Of a DNA stretch of 64,000 nt, positions 41,731 to 51,328 are shown piece by piece. Origin of the DNA: Halomarina pelagica (lineage in GTDB: Archaea > Halobacteriota > Halobacteria > Halobacteriales > Haloarculaceae); assembly GCF_024228315.1 (NCBI RefSeq), contig NZ_CP100454.1, positions 1,240,001-1,304,000 of the forward strand, given 5' to 3'. A program made the position numbers and the translations under genes. Positions within the stretch are counted from its first letter, which is position 1; each line of letters begins with the position of its first letter. The notes beneath the pieces were generated by a model. The model had not been told where the DNA came from, did no database searches, and saw nothing but the letters and a program-made list of their open reading frames with translations.

Positions 41731-43373
41731 CAGGCGCTCACCCCCTCGGTCTCGGCCGGTTCGCGGTCGAGCGCGGCGGCGAGCAGGCCGAGGAACGGCG
41801 GGCTCGCCCGGCCGGGCCGCGAGCGGAACTCGGGGTGGAACTGCGTGCCGAAGAAGAACGGGTGGTCGGGCAGTTCGAGTATCTCCATGCGGTTGTTGAC
41901 GCGACCGGAGAAGACCAGCCCCGCGTCCTCCAGGTCGTCGATGTACTCGGGGTTCACCTCGTAGCGGTGGCGGTGGCGCTCGACGCAGGAGTCGCCGTAG
42001 AGGTCGGCCGCCAGCGTCCCGGGCGAGACGTCCGTCTCGTAGGCCCCGAGGCGCATCGTGCCGCCCATCTCCTCGATCTCGTACTGCTCGGGCAGGAGGT
42101 CGATGACCGGGGTGGAGGCGTTCTCGTACAGCTCCGTGGAGTGCGCGCCGTCGAGGTCCGCCACGTTCCGGGCGAACTCGACGACCGCGAGCTGGAAGCC
42201 GAGACACAACCCGAGGAAGGGGACGCCGCGCTCGCGGGCGTAGCGGATGGCGTCGATCTTGCCCTCGGTTCCGCGGACGCCGAAGCCGCCGGGGACGATG
42301 ATCGCGTCCGCGGCCTCGAGGCGGGCGCGGTGGTCCGCGTCCATCTCGTCGGCGTCGACCCAGAGGACGTTCACGTCCACGCCGTGTTCGAGGCCGGCGT
42401 GCTTGAGCGCCTCGTGGACGGAGAGGTAGGCGTCCTCGAGCGCGTACTTACCGACCAGCGCGACGTCGAGTTCGCCCGTCCGCTCGCGCGTCACGAGGTC
42501 GCGCCATCCGGTCGCCCGGTCCTCGCGTGGGAGGGCGCGCTCCGCCAGCCCGAGTTCCTCCATCACGTACTGATCCAGGCCCTCCTCCTCGACGGTCAGG
42601 GGGACGTGGTAGATGTCCTCCACGTCGGGGTTGGAGAACACGGCGTCGGTCGGCACGTCGCAGAACAGCGCGATCTTCCGCTTCACGTCGTCCGCGAGCG
42701 GCGTCTCGCAGCGCCCGATCAGGACGTCGGGCTGGAGACCGATGCTCCGGAGTTCCTTCACGCTGTGCTGGGTGGGCTTGGTCTTCTGCTCGCCGTTCTT
42801 CGAGTAGGGGACGAGCGTGACGTGCATCAGGAGGAAGTCGTCGGACTCCTGCTCGTGGACGAACTGGCGGAGGGCCTCGAGGAAGGGCATCCCCTCGATG
42901 TCGCCGACGGTGCCGCCGACCTCGACGATGCAGACGTCGTGGCCCGCCGCGGCCTCGCGGATGCGGCGCTTGATGTCGTCGGTGACGTGCGGGATGATCT
43001 GGACGGTCTTGCCGAGGTAGTCCCCGCTTCGCTCCTTCTCGATGACGTGCTGGTAGACCTTCCCGGTGGTGACGTTGTGGTCCGCCGTCATGTCGATGTC
43101 GAGGAAGCGCTCGTAGTTCCCGAGGTCCAGGTCCACCTCCGCGCCGTCCCGCAGCACGTACACCTCGCCGTGCTGGAAGGGGTTCATGGTACCCGCGTCG
43201 ACGTTCAGGTAGGGGTCGATCTTCACCGCGGTCACGTCGAAGCCCGCGTTGGCCAGCAGGCGGCCGGTGCTCGCCGCGGTGATGCCCTTCCCGAGCCCGG
43301 ACATCACGCCGCCGGTGACGAAAATGAACTTCTTGCCCAACGTGGGGTCGTACTCCGTGGGCGCTGTCGGCAT
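41730..43373 (-). CDS. pyrG: CTP synthase
   Basis: 547 residues from the ATG at 43373 ([15 protein letters not shown]). The amidoligase domain begins [20 protein letters not shown]. The class I glutaminase domain carries the Cys in [15 protein letters not shown] and the His/Glu in [13 protein letters not shown]. It makes CTP from UTP, ATP and glutamine. It leads a GTP/CTP cluster with the GMP synthase subunit and the DUF7126-like gene. A 5' extension from 43439 is unlikely. Confidence 0.96.
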   Translation of the reverse strand: MPTAPTEYDPTLGKKFIFVTGGVMSGLGKGITAASTGRLLANAGFDVTAVKIDPYLNVDAGTMNPFQHGEVYVLRDGAEVDLDLGNYERFLDIDMTADHNVTTGKVYQHVIEKERSGDYLGKTVQIIPHVTDDIKRRIREAAAGHDVCIVEVGGTVGDIEGMPFLEALRQFVHEQESDDFLLMHVTLVPYSKNGEQKTKPTQHSVKELRSIGLQPDVLIGRCETPLADDVKRKIALFCDVPTDAVFSNPDVEDIYHVPLTVEEEGLDQYVMEELGLAERALPREDRATGWRDLVTRERTGELDVALVGKYALEDAYLSVHEALKHAGLEHGVDVNVLWVDADEMDADHRARLEAADAIIVPGGFGVRGTEGKIDAIRYARERGVPFLGLCLGFQLAVVEFARNVADLDGAHSTELYENASTPVIDLLPEQYEIEEMGGTMRLGAYETDVSPGTLAADLYGDSCVERHRHRYEVNPEYIDDLEDAGLVFSGRVNNRMEILELPDHPFFFGTQFHPEFRSRPGRASPPFLGLLAAALDREPAETEGVSA

Positions 43374-43482
43374 ACTGAGGGTGTGCAGGTCGCGGTGAAA
43401 ACGGTTTCGGGACCGGTGGGCTTCGACAGAGGGTGGCACTCCGTTCTACCGCGCAGCCCTGTCGCGCCGGCTCCGCCGGCGT

Positions 43483-44073
43483 TCAGAGCGCCCGCCGCAG
43501 GAACGCCTCCACCCGATCCGCGACCTTCCCGCCCTGTCCGACGAAGTGGTGGTCGGCGCTCATCGCCTCGACCTCGTAGCCCAACTCGCGGGCGCGCTCG
43601 ACGACCGGCTCCCACTCCGCCGTCGTGTCGCGCTCGCCGTAGACCACCTGCACCGGGCAGTCGATCGCGTCGAGCGCGGCCGCGGCGTCGAGCCCCGCCG
43701 GGAGGCGCGAGGCGGGCGCGAGCGCGCTCGCGGCCTCGACGTCCGCCTCCGCCGCGGCGAGCAGCGCCACCGCCCCGCCGAAGCTGTAGCCGAACAGCGC
43801 GACGCGGTCGTAGCGCTCGCGGGCCCACCGGACGGCGGCGACGGCGTCCGTCCGCTCGCCCCGCCCCTCGTCCCACTCGCCGTAGTCGAAGCGCAGGCAG
43901 GCGATCTCGGGTGCGAGGGCGTCCGAGACGGCGGTCAGTCGGCGGTCGCCGCGGCGCCCGCCCAGTTGCGGGTGGGGCGGGCAGGCGACAACGCAGGCGT
44001 CGGTATCGGCGTCGGGCGTGTCGAGGGTGCCGCGCACGTCGCGCGCGCCGCCCAGTACGATCGGTTCGCTCAT
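43483..44073 (-). CDS. alpha/beta hydrolase
   Basis: 196 residues from the ATG at 44073. Nucleophile elbow GYSFGG around residue 105, an oxyanion-side ACPPHPQLGG near the start and the C-terminal His in MSADHHFVG. The Asp of the triad is probably in VYGERD. It resembles short dienelactone hydrolase or YqiA-like esterases. No substrate can be named. Divergent from pspA with a shared promoter zone. Confidence 0.85.
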   Translation of the reverse strand: MSEPIVLGGARDVRGTLDTPDADTDACVVACPPHPQLGGRRGDRRLTAVSDALAPEIACLRFDYGEWDEGRGERTDAVAAVRWARERYDRVALFGYSFGGAVALLAAAEADVEAASALAPASRLPAGLDAAAALDAIDCPVQVVYGERDTTAEWEPVVERARELGYEVEAMSADHHFVGQGGKVADRVEAFLRRAL

Positions 44074-44089
44074 ACGTCGAGTTCGCGGT

Positions 44090-44103
44090 AGGCATTTTAA
44101 TAC
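44090..44103. promoter_or_regulatory. compact shared promoter for the hydrolase and pspA
   Basis: GCATTTTAATACGC is AT-rich and TATA-like on both strands. It lies 23-36 bases before the pspA ATG at 44126 and 17-30 bases before the leftward ATG at 44073. Confidence 0.45.
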
Positions 44104-44125
44104 GCAGGGATGACAAAACCTGCCC

Positions 44126-44977
44126 ATGGGCATCCTCTCACGGACTTCGTACGTCATCCGCTCGAAGATAAACGCCCTCCTCAATCGAGCGGAGGACCCG
44201 ACGGAGACCCTCGACTACTCCTACGAGCAGTTGCGCGACGAGCTACAGGACGTAAAGCGCGGCATCGCCGATCTCACCACGCAGAAGAAGCGCCTCGAGA
44301 TCCAGAAGCGCCGCCTCGAGGAGAACATCGACAAGCACAACGAACAGGCGCGCGAGGCGGTGCGGCAGGACCGCGACGACCTCGCGCGGAAGGCCCTCGA
44401 GAAGAAGAAACAGAAGATGAACCAGATCGAGGAACTCGAGGGCCAGATCGCCAGCCTGCAGGACACGCAGGACTCGCTGGTCGAGAAGAAGGACCAGCTC
44501 GAGAGCCGCATCGAGGAGTTCCGGACGAAGAAGGAGTCGATGAAGGCGCGCTACGAGGCCGCCGAGGCGAGCGCGCGCGTCTCCGAGGCGATGACCGGCG
44601 CGGGCGACGACATGGCCGACCTCGGGCGCGCCATCGAGCGCGCCGAGGAGCGCACCGAGGACATGGAGGCGCGCGCGGCGGCGATGGACGAACTCCAGGA
44701 CACCGGCGCGCTCGACGACGTGCTCTCGGATAAGGACCAGATCGACCGCGAACTCGAACAGCTCAGCAGCGACAGCGAGGTCGAGGCCGAACTCGAGACC
44801 CTCCGAACGGAGATGGGTCGCCCCTCGGCGGCCGGCAATGGCGGCGACGGAGCGGAGGAGACCGACGTCGACGCGACCGTCGAGGACCTCGAAACCGAGG
44901 TGAACGCCGGGGCGGACGCGGAGACCGAGACGGAGAGCGAGAGCGAGAGCGAAGGGACCGACGAGCGGTCGGGCTGA
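44126..44977 (+). CDS. pspA: PspA/IM30 family protein
   Basis: 283 residues. N-terminal MGILSRTSYVIRSKINALLN is the membrane-binding helix; then comes a long coiled coil, roughly 30-165 (LDYSYEQLRDELQDVKRGIA and following heptads), typical of ESCRT-III-like PspA. The C-terminal 70 residues are acidic, glycine- and glutamate-rich and disordered. It protects the membrane against damage or loss of potential. Abundant in haloarchaea. The next genes are small exported or membrane proteins. Confidence 0.92.
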   Translation: MGILSRTSYVIRSKINALLNRAEDPTETLDYSYEQLRDELQDVKRGIADLTTQKKRLEIQKRRLEENIDKHNEQAREAVRQDRDDLARKALEKKKQKMNQIEELEGQIASLQDTQDSLVEKKDQLESRIEEFRTKKESMKARYEAAEASARVSEAMTGAGDDMADLGRAIERAEERTEDMEARAAAMDELQDTGALDDVLSDKDQIDRELEQLSSDSEVEAELETLRTEMGRPSAAGNGGDGAEETDVDATVEDLETEVNAGADAETETESESESEGTDERSG

Positions 44978-45048
44978 GTTCGAATTCGACCGGCCCGCGT
45001 TCGACGGCAGCGGGTACCGTTTTATCGGGGGCGCGAGTAGGCCGTCGC

Positions 45049-45474
45049 ATGACCGACGCCGACCAGCCGGGACCGCGCCGTTCGCGTCGCCGGTTGTTGC
45101 AGACCCTCGCGGGAACCGCGGTCGTCGCGACCGCGGGGTGCGTCACGACCGACCTGTCCGTGCGCGCGGAGGGGGTCTCCGAGTCGAACGTGTTCACGTC
45201 GTTCTCGCCGAAGAGTTCGCTGTCCTGGGGGGGAAACCGGGCGTGGGTGAGCGCCTCGCTCACGGACGCCGCGACGACGGAGCTGAAGGTACGGACGCTG
45301 ACGGTGGTCCCGAAGGGCGGGTCGGCGTTCTGGACGGGAACGCTGTCGGGCGGCGAGACGAGCGCGACGGTGAGCGTTCCCGTCGGGAAACCCGTCACGG
45401 TCAACGCCGTCGACGCGAACGACGCGCTGGTGGACGCGGTTCGCCTCCTCGTGGGAGGGACGCGCATCCCATGA
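45049..45474 (+). CDS. Tat-exported lipoprotein, 141 residues
   Basis: N-terminus RRSRRRLLQTLAGTAVVATAG then lipobox Cys C31. The mature part is Ser/Thr-rich with a beta-sandwich pattern (LSVRAEGVSESNVFTSFSPK, VSVPVGKPVTVNAVDA). A TATA-like CGTTTTATCG lies about 25 bases upstream. Likely cell-surface; function unknown. The next gene follows by 49 bases. Confidence 0.72.
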   Translation: MTDADQPGPRRSRRRLLQTLAGTAVVATAGCVTTDLSVRAEGVSESNVFTSFSPKSSLSWGGNRAWVSASLTDAATTELKVRTLTVVPKGGSAFWTGTLSGGETSATVSVPVGKPVTVNAVDANDALVDAVRLLVGGTRIP

Positions 45475-45523
45475 CCGGGAGCCGTGAGAACGCGGAGCGA
45501 TCGCTCCGGGGAGGGGCCGCCCC

Positions 45524-46567
45524 GTGAGCGACCCGGACGACTCCTCACAGCCGAGCGACACGATGCGCGGTCGGGTGCAGGAGAGCCGCTGGAAGATCTG
45601 GGTGCTGATGGACGCTCCGCGCTGGATCGTCGCGGGGGGCGTCATCGCCGCGGTCTTCCTCTCGCTGACCGCGTTCAGCGTGCTGGGGCTCTCTCCGCTA
45701 CGGGTCATCGTCCGGGAGCACAACGCCACGTGGTGGCTCTTCTCCCCGATGATCGGGGCCATCGTCACCGGCGTGACGCTGGTCGTCACGATCAACCAGC
45801 TCGTCGTCTCGCAGGAACTCGGTCCGCTCGGCGACCAGCGCGAGCGGATGCAGGGCGCGATGGACTTCCGGGAGGACGTGCGGATGCTCCTCGACACCGA
45901 GATCAGCCCGCCGGAACCCTCTGCGTTCCTCGGGGCGATCGTCGACGGGATCCAGACGTACGCGAACCGGCTGGAGGAGTCGGTCGCTGACGGCGACGAC
46001 GATCTCCGGGAGCACACGGACGAGTACGTCGATAGCCTGACCGATCACGCGGCGGTCGTGGGCAACAAGCTCGAAGACACACAGTTCGGCACGTTCAACG
46101 TCCTCTTCGCCGCGCTCGACTTCAACTACTCCTGGAAGATCTACGAGGCCCAGCGCCTGCGCCGGACGTACCGGGACAGCATCGACGACGAGACCGACGA
46201 GGCGTTCGAGACGCTCATCGAGGTGCTCGAGTTCTTCGGCCCGGCCCGCGAGCACTTCAAGACGCTCTACTTCCAGTGGGAACTCGTCAACCTCTCGCGG
46301 GTCATCCTCTACGCCTCCGTGCCGGCGATCGTCGTCACGTTCGGCATGCTCCTGTACGTCGATACGAACACGTTCACGGGCGTCACGCTGGGGATCGACG
46401 ACTTCGCGTGGGTGGTCAACGCCGCCGCCGCGCTGACGCTGACGCCGTTCGCGGTGCTGCTGTCGTACATCCTCCGCATCGGCACCGTGGCGAAGCGGAC
46501 GCTCGCGATCGGCCCGTTCATCCTGCGCGAGACCGACCGCTCGAGCGACGTCAGCTGGGACGAGTAG
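45524..46567 (+). CDS. four-helix membrane protein with large extramembrane domain
   Basis: 347 residues starting at the GTG at 45524, preceded by GGGAGGGG (45508-45515) 8 bases upstream, a good ribosome-binding site. Two helices near 35-57 and 70-95, a soluble acidic domain (95-245) rich in EDVRMLLDTEISPPEP-type sequence, and two more helices near 255-275 and 290-315. No family recognised with confidence. Convergent with thrS, 3 bases apart. Confidence 0.7.
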   Translation: MSDPDDSSQPSDTMRGRVQESRWKIWVLMDAPRWIVAGGVIAAVFLSLTAFSVLGLSPLRVIVREHNATWWLFSPMIGAIVTGVTLVVTINQLVVSQELGPLGDQRERMQGAMDFREDVRMLLDTEISPPEPSAFLGAIVDGIQTYANRLEESVADGDDDLREHTDEYVDSLTDHAAVVGNKLEDTQFGTFNVLFAALDFNYSWKIYEAQRLRRTYRDSIDDETDEAFETLIEVLEFFGPAREHFKTLYFQWELVNLSRVILYASVPAIVVTFGMLLYVDTNTFTGVTLGIDDFAWVVNAAAALTLTPFAVLLSYILRIGTVAKRTLAIGPFILRETDRSSDVSWDE

Positions 46568-46570
46568 GGG

Positions 46571-48505
46571 TCACTCGCCGAGGAAGTCCGGTTCGACGCG
46601 CTTCTCGTCGCGCTCGGTTTCGAGGTGCGCGAGGAACTCGTCGAGGGGGACGTCCTGTCGTTCGCGCTCCTCGCGGTCGCGGACGGAGACGGTGTTCGAT
46701 TCCTCCTCGTTCCCCCCGAGGACGAGCATGTAGGGGACCCGACGTTCGTGGGCGTCCTGGATCTTCCGCCCGATGGTCCAGGAGCGGTCCTCGACGCCGA
46801 CGCGGAAGCCCGCGCGCTCGAGTTCGCCCGCGACCTCCTCGGCGTAGGGGAGGGTGTCGTCCGTGATGGGGAGGATCCGGACCTGCTCGGGCGCGAGCCA
46901 CAGCGGAAACTTCCCGTTGAAGTGCTCGATCATGACGCCCATGAACCGCTCGAAGCTACCGAGCAGCGCGCGGTGGACCATCACCGGGCGGTGCTCCTCG
47001 TTGTCCTCGCCGACGTAGGTCAGATCGAGGCGCTCGGGGATGTTGAAGTCGAGCTGCACCGTGCCGATAGTCCACTCCCGCCCGATGGCGTCGATAGCGT
47101 CGAGGGCGATCTTCGGGCCGTAGAACGCGGCCTCGCCCTCCTCGACCTCGTATTCGAGCCCCTCGGATTCGAGCGCGTCCTTCAGGGCCTCGGTCGCCTC
47201 CTCCCAGATCTCGTCGCTGCCGACGGCGTTGTCGCCCTTCGTCTCCAGCTTGTAGCGCACGTCGAGGTCGAAGTGGCCGTAGATGTCCTCGATGACGCGC
47301 AGCGTCTGGGTGATCTCCTCGCGGATCTGGTCCTTGCGGATGAAGGCGTGACCGTCGTCCTGGGTCAGCCCGCGGACGCGCAGGAGACCGGAGAGTTCAC
47401 CGGACTGCTCGTTGCGGTAGACGGTGCCGAACTCCGAGAAGCGGATCGGCAGGTCGCGATAGGAGCGCTTCTCGCGGCCGTAGATGTACGCGTGGTTCGC
47501 GCAGTTCATCGGCTTCAGGCCGTACTCCGTGTCGTCCTGCTCCCAGTTGAACATCTCACCCTGCGCGGTGAAGTTGTCGTAGTGGCCCGTGGGCTTCCAG
47601 AGGTCGGCCTTGTTGAGTTCGGGCGTCCAGACCTCCTCGTAGCCCAGGCGGTCGTTCTGCCCGCGGATGTACTCCTCGAGTTCGCGGCGGATCCGCATCC
47701 CGTTGGGGTGGTAGTGGGCGCACCCGGGGGAGTGATCGGGGATGGAAAAGAGGTCGAGTTCGCGGCCGATCTTCCGGTGGTCGCGCTCCTTCGCCTGCTC
47801 GCGCCGCTCGAGGAACGCCTCCAGGTCGGCCTCGGACTCGAACGCCGTCCCGTAGACGCGCGTCAGCGTCTCGTTGCCCTCGTCGCCCCGCCAGTAGGCC
47901 GCGGAGATGTCGAGCAGGTCGAACGCGCCGATCTCGCCCGTGCTCTCGACGTGCGGTCCCTTGCAGAGGTCCTGCCACCCGTCCTGCACGTAGAAGGTGA
48001 CGGGGTCCTCGTCGGCGGCCTCGCGCTCCAGGATGTCGCGCTTGAAGGGGTTGTCCTCGTAGATCTCGAAGGCCTCCTGGCGGGGGCGCTCGACGCGCTC
48101 GATGGGGTAGTCGGCCTCGACGATCTCGGCCATCTCGGCTTCGACCTCGCGGAGGTCGTCCTGGTCGAGGTCGACGTTCGCGACGTCGTAGTAGAAGCCC
48201 TCGTCCGTCCACGGCCCGATGGTGAGCTTCGCCTCGGGGTGGAGGCGCTGGAGCGCCTGCGCGAAGACGTGCGCGGCGGAGTGGCGGAGGACGTCCACGT
48301 ACTCGTCGCTCTGGTCGGTGACGATCTCGATTCGCGCGCCGTCGTACACCGGCGTCACCCTGTCGACCAGGTCGCCGTCGATCACGCCCGCGACCGTGTC
48401 GCGGCCGAGACCGGGACCGATGGCGTACGCCACGTCCTCGACGGTCGCCCCCTCGTCGACGGAGAGGTCGGAACCGTCCGGCAGCGTGACCGTGATTTCG
48501 CTCAT
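46571..48505 (-). CDS. thrS: threonyl-tRNA synthetase, bacterial type
   Basis: 644 residues from the ATG at 48505. N-terminal TGS domain (1-62), then the bacterial-type editing domain with HSAAH at 75-79 and CKGPHV (C181, H185). The class II core has motif 2 ([12 protein letters not shown]-like [18 protein letters not shown]), the zinc-site PMNCANH, and motif 3 [16 protein letters not shown], ending in an anticodon-binding domain. Charges tRNA-Thr. The bacterial layout rather than the archaeal D-aminoacyl editing form is noteworthy, though known in haloarchaea. Confidence 0.95.
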   Translation of the reverse strand: MSEITVTLPDGSDLSVDEGATVEDVAYAIGPGLGRDTVAGVIDGDLVDRVTPVYDGARIEIVTDQSDEYVDVLRHSAAHVFAQALQRLHPEAKLTIGPWTDEGFYYDVANVDLDQDDLREVEAEMAEIVEADYPIERVERPRQEAFEIYEDNPFKRDILEREAADEDPVTFYVQDGWQDLCKGPHVESTGEIGAFDLLDISAAYWRGDEGNETLTRVYGTAFESEADLEAFLERREQAKERDHRKIGRELDLFSIPDHSPGCAHYHPNGMRIRRELEEYIRGQNDRLGYEEVWTPELNKADLWKPTGHYDNFTAQGEMFNWEQDDTEYGLKPMNCANHAYIYGREKRSYRDLPIRFSEFGTVYRNEQSGELSGLLRVRGLTQDDGHAFIRKDQIREEITQTLRVIEDIYGHFDLDVRYKLETKGDNAVGSDEIWEEATEALKDALESEGLEYEVEEGEAAFYGPKIALDAIDAIGREWTIGTVQLDFNIPERLDLTYVGEDNEEHRPVMVHRALLGSFERFMGVMIEHFNGKFPLWLAPEQVRILPITDDTLPYAEEVAGELERAGFRVGVEDRSWTIGRKIQDAHERRVPYMLVLGGNEEESNTVSVRDREERERQDVPLDEFLAHLETERDEKRVEPDFLGE

Positions 48506-48583
48506 ACCCGAGAGAGCCGAGGACGCGGGATAAGTGTGTTGAGACCGTGCTACGACGCCCACGCGGGGGCGGTCACCGGTCGG

Positions 48584-49075
48584 TCAGTCCGCCTGGACCG
48601 ACACGCCCGACTGCCCCCGAGTGCGCTCGCCGTCCTCGCCCGCGAGCGCCGCCAGTCGGTCCCCGACCGTGTGGACGGTCCCCCCGTCGACGCACGGGGC
48701 GACGAACGACAGGTCGTCGTCCGTCCGATCCGCGAGCGCCATCACGGGAAGCGAGAGGTTCTCGTGGCACCCGCCGGTGACCAGAGACCGCGTCTCGCGC
48801 CGCTCGAACCCCGGGAGTTCGACGCCCGCGCTCTCCGCCCACTCGGAGAACTCCTCGACGCGCTCGCGGATCTCGGCGGCGGCCTCGGTTTCGGCCGCCC
48901 GACCCGAGAGGCAGACGCCGTCACCCCACACGCTGACGGTGAACCCGTCGATGTGCCCGTCGGACTCGAGGCGCGACAGGCGCTCCAGCGTCGCATCGAG
49001 GCACGCTTGTCGCTCGCTCGACGTCAACGAGCGTACGAACAGTTCGACCGTACGGCGGGTGTCGGCGTCGGACAT
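48584..49075 (-). CDS. hypothetical protein, 163 residues
   Basis: ATG at 49075. A helical N-terminus (TRRTVELFVRSLTSSERQAC, LERLSRLESDGHIDGF) leads to strands with VSVWGDGVCLSG, a helix, then CHENLSLPVMALADR and a C-terminal region ending TRGQSGVSVQAD. A single conserved-looking Cys-rich theme (C25, C56, C109, C133 by eye) is present. I do not recognise the family; it seems haloarchaea-specific. Upstream of thrS and possibly co-transcribed with 78 bases between. The 49076-49182 gap holds no gene; a TATA-like GTGATAAAGTG lies near 49122. Confidence 0.65.
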   Translation of the reverse strand: MSDADTRRTVELFVRSLTSSERQACLDATLERLSRLESDGHIDGFTVSVWGDGVCLSGRAAETEAAAEIRERVEEFSEWAESAGVELPGFERRETRSLVTGGCHENLSLPVMALADRTDDDLSFVAPCVDGGTVHTVGDRLAALAGEDGERTRGQSGVSVQAD

Positions 49076-49182
49076 GCTAGTCGGTGCCAAGTCGGAGGGG
49101 ACCAAAAGCGTTCCTTGGGTTGTCACTTTATCACACCCACGCGCTACAGTGCCTCTAGACACCCTATTTGCAGGGCGTCGGA

Positions 49183-50199
49183 CTAGTCGATAACGTCGAC
49201 AGTCGCCGGGGCGAGCGCCTCCATGGTGGCGAGGCGCTCCTCGTGGGAGAGCCGACCGAACGAGCCGACGCGGACCGCGTCGAGGCCGTCGATCGACGCG
49301 AAGCGCTCGACGGTCGCGCGCACCTCCTCGGGCGTCCCGGCGGCGACGAGGTCGTCGAGGAGGTCGTCGGGGAGCGCCTCGACGGCGGCCTCGCGTTCCC
49401 CCTCCCGCCACAGGTCGCGGATCTCGTCGGTCACCGCCTCGTGGCCCTGGCTCGCGACCGACTCGCGGTAGTAGGGCCCGTACGCGGCGATCATGAAGGC
49501 GACCTGGCCGCGGGCGACCTCGCGGGCGCGGTCGCCGTCCTCGAGCGCGCAGCAGCGGAGCGTCAGGGCGACCCGGAGGTCGTCGGGGGCGCGCCCGCCG
49601 AGTTCGACCCCGCGCCGGAGGTCCCCCAGGCGCTCGCGCAGGCCGTCCGGCGTGAACAGTTGGGGCACCCACCCGTCGGCGAAGCGTCCGGCCAGTTCGA
49701 CCGTCTTCGGACCGAGCGCCGCCACGTCGATCGGCGTCGGGCGCGGTTCACAGGTGAGCGCCAGCCCGGAGAGCGAGAACACCTCGCCGTCGTACTCGAC
49801 GCGCTCGCCGGACTCCACGGCGCGGATCACCTCGATGGCCTCCCGGAGCGTCCGGAGGGGCCGGTCGAACGCCCGCCCGTGCCAGCGCTCGACGACCGGC
49901 GGCGAACTCGTCCCCAGGCCGAGGCGGTAGCGCCCGCCCGAGAGTTCCTGCAGGGTGGTCGCCGTCTGCGCGAGCAGCGCGGGCGAGCGCGAATACGGCG
50001 AGAAGACGTCGTTCGAGAGGCCGATGCGGTCGGTGTGCGCGGCGAAGTGCGCGAGCAACGAGACGCCGTCCCGCCCCGTGACCTCCGGGAGCGAGACGCG
50101 GGCGTAGCCGAGTTCCTCCGCGCGCCGTACCTGTTCGACCAGCGGGTCGAGGTCGTCGTACTCGCCCACCGGGAGGACGAGGTCCGCGGCGATCGTCAT
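49183..50199 (-). CDS. F420-dependent luciferase-like oxidoreductase (NP1902A type)
   Basis: 338 residues with a TIM-barrel of the luciferase-like monooxygenase family. DLVLPVGEYDDLDPLVEQVR, GGRYRLGLGTSSPPVVERWH and CEPRPTPIDVAALGPKTVEL match the haloarchaeal coenzyme F420-dependent NP1902A family (TIGR04024, from memory). It should transfer hydride to or from F420. Substrate unknown. Leftward, in the same direction as the D-glutamate genes but 91 bases after them. Confidence 0.86.
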   Translation of the reverse strand: MTIAADLVLPVGEYDDLDPLVEQVRRAEELGYARVSLPEVTGRDGVSLLAHFAAHTDRIGLSNDVFSPYSRSPALLAQTATTLQELSGGRYRLGLGTSSPPVVERWHGRAFDRPLRTLREAIEVIRAVESGERVEYDGEVFSLSGLALTCEPRPTPIDVAALGPKTVELAGRFADGWVPQLFTPDGLRERLGDLRRGVELGGRAPDDLRVALTLRCCALEDGDRAREVARGQVAFMIAAYGPYYRESVASQGHEAVTDEIRDLWREGEREAAVEALPDDLLDDLVAAGTPEEVRATVERFASIDGLDAVRVGSFGRLSHEERLATMEALAPATVDVID

Positions 50200-50290
50200 C
50201 GTCCCTCACACCGGACCGCGGGGACTTGAAGGGTGCCGTCTGCGCGCACTCCGTGAGCGCGATCAGTACGCACAGTTACCGCGTACACGG

Positions 50291-51328
50291 TTACCGCGCC
50301 CGCGCCCCGGTGCCGGGCGCGTCGACGCCCGAGAGGTCGACGCGCCCCTCGGGCAGCGGGACGCCCTCGTAGGGGTCCTCCGCGAGCAGCAGCGAGCCGT
50401 CGAGGTCGGCGTAGTCGAGCAGCGGCGCGAGGTGGCAGGCGGCGGCGATGGCCGCGTTCGTCTCGATCATGCACCCGAGCATGACCTCGAGGCCGTGGGC
50501 GCGCGCGGCGTGGATCATCTCGATCGCCTGCCGCGGCCCGCCGCACTTCATCAGCTTGACGTTCACCACGTCGCAGGCGTCGGCCACCCGCGGCACGTCG
50601 GGGAGCGTGACGCAGGACTCGTCGGCGGCGATCGGCACGGCGGACCGCTCGTAGACGTACCGCAGGTCGGCGGGGTTCGCGGGGGGGACCGGCTGTTCGA
50701 GGAACTCCACGTCGTGGGCGGCGAGCACCTCGCTCGTCTCGACGGCCTCGCGGGGCGTCCACGCGGCGTTCGCGTCCACGCGGACGCGGGCGTCGGGGGC
50801 GGCCTCGCGGACGGCCTCGAGGATCTCCTCGTCGCGGTCGGTCCCGACCTTGGTCTTGAGGACGTCGTATCCCGCCTCGACGGCCTCCTCTGCCTTCTCG
50901 CGCATCACGTCCGTCTCGTCGATCCCGATCGTGTACGAGGAGGTGATCGTCTCGCCGGGGTCGAGGCCGAACAGCCGGTAGAGCGGCACGTCGAGGCGCT
51001 TGGCCGCGAGGTCGCAGCAGGCGATTCGGACGGCGGCCTTGGCGGCGGGGTTGTCCCCGACGACCGCGTCGAGGCGGGCGTCGATCCCATCCAGGTTGTG
51101 GGGATCGTCGACCGCCTCGCACGCGGCGAGCAGGTCGGGCAGGACGGCCTCGACGGTGTCGGCCGTCTCGCCGTAGTAGGACGAGGGTGCGGCCGCCCCG
51201 ACGCCGGTGTGCTCGCCGTCGCTCACGCGCACCACCACGTTCTCGGCCGTCGTCTGCGTGCCGCGCGAGATGCCGAACGGACGGGCGAGCGGCAGGGCGA
51301 CGCGCTCGAACGCCGCGGTCAACGTCAC
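50291..51328 (-). CDS. dgcA: N-acetyl-D-glutamate racemase (DgcA-type, enolase superfamily)
   Basis: 345 residues. Starts at a GTG that overlaps the upstream stop (GTGA). Enolase-superfamily site: KxK acid/base pair K158/K160 in VLKTKVG, metal ligands D185 (VDANAAW), E211 (LEQPVP), D236 (ADESC) and K258 (NVKLMK). It was classed as a dipeptide (L-Ala-D/L-Glu) epimerase family; coupled to a DUF1611 gene it matches DgcA, which racemises N-acetyl-D-glutamate. Probably cytoplasmic. Confidence 0.82.
   Translation of the reverse strand: MTLTAAFERVALPLARPFGISRGTQTTAENVVVRVSDGEHTGVGAAAPSSYYGETADTVEAVLPDLLAACEAVDDPHNLDGIDARLDAVVGDNPAAKAAVRIACCDLAAKRLDVPLYRLFGLDPGETITSSYTIGIDETDVMREKAEEAVEAGYDVLKTKVGTDRDEEILEAVREAAPDARVRVDANAAWTPREAVETSEVLAAHDVEFLEQPVPPANPADLRYVYERSAVPIAADESCVTLPDVPRVADACDVVNVKLMKCGGPRQAIEMIHAARAHGLEVMLGCMIETNAAIAAACHLAPLLDYADLDGSLLLAEDPYEGVPLPEGRVDLSGVDAPGTGARAR

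Noticed and set aside
41835-44171. 778-codon frame opposite pyrG and the hydrolase
   Set aside because: No domain, shadow of strong CTP synthase coding sequence.
49076-49182. Possible tRNA gene in the gap before the F420 oxidoreductase gene
   Set aside because: No T-loop consensus or cloverleaf could be drawn. The gap fits a promoter region.
46625-49186. 853-codon frame opposite thrS
   Set aside because: Shadow of the threonyl-tRNA synthetase, repetitive Leu/Val/Asp composition.
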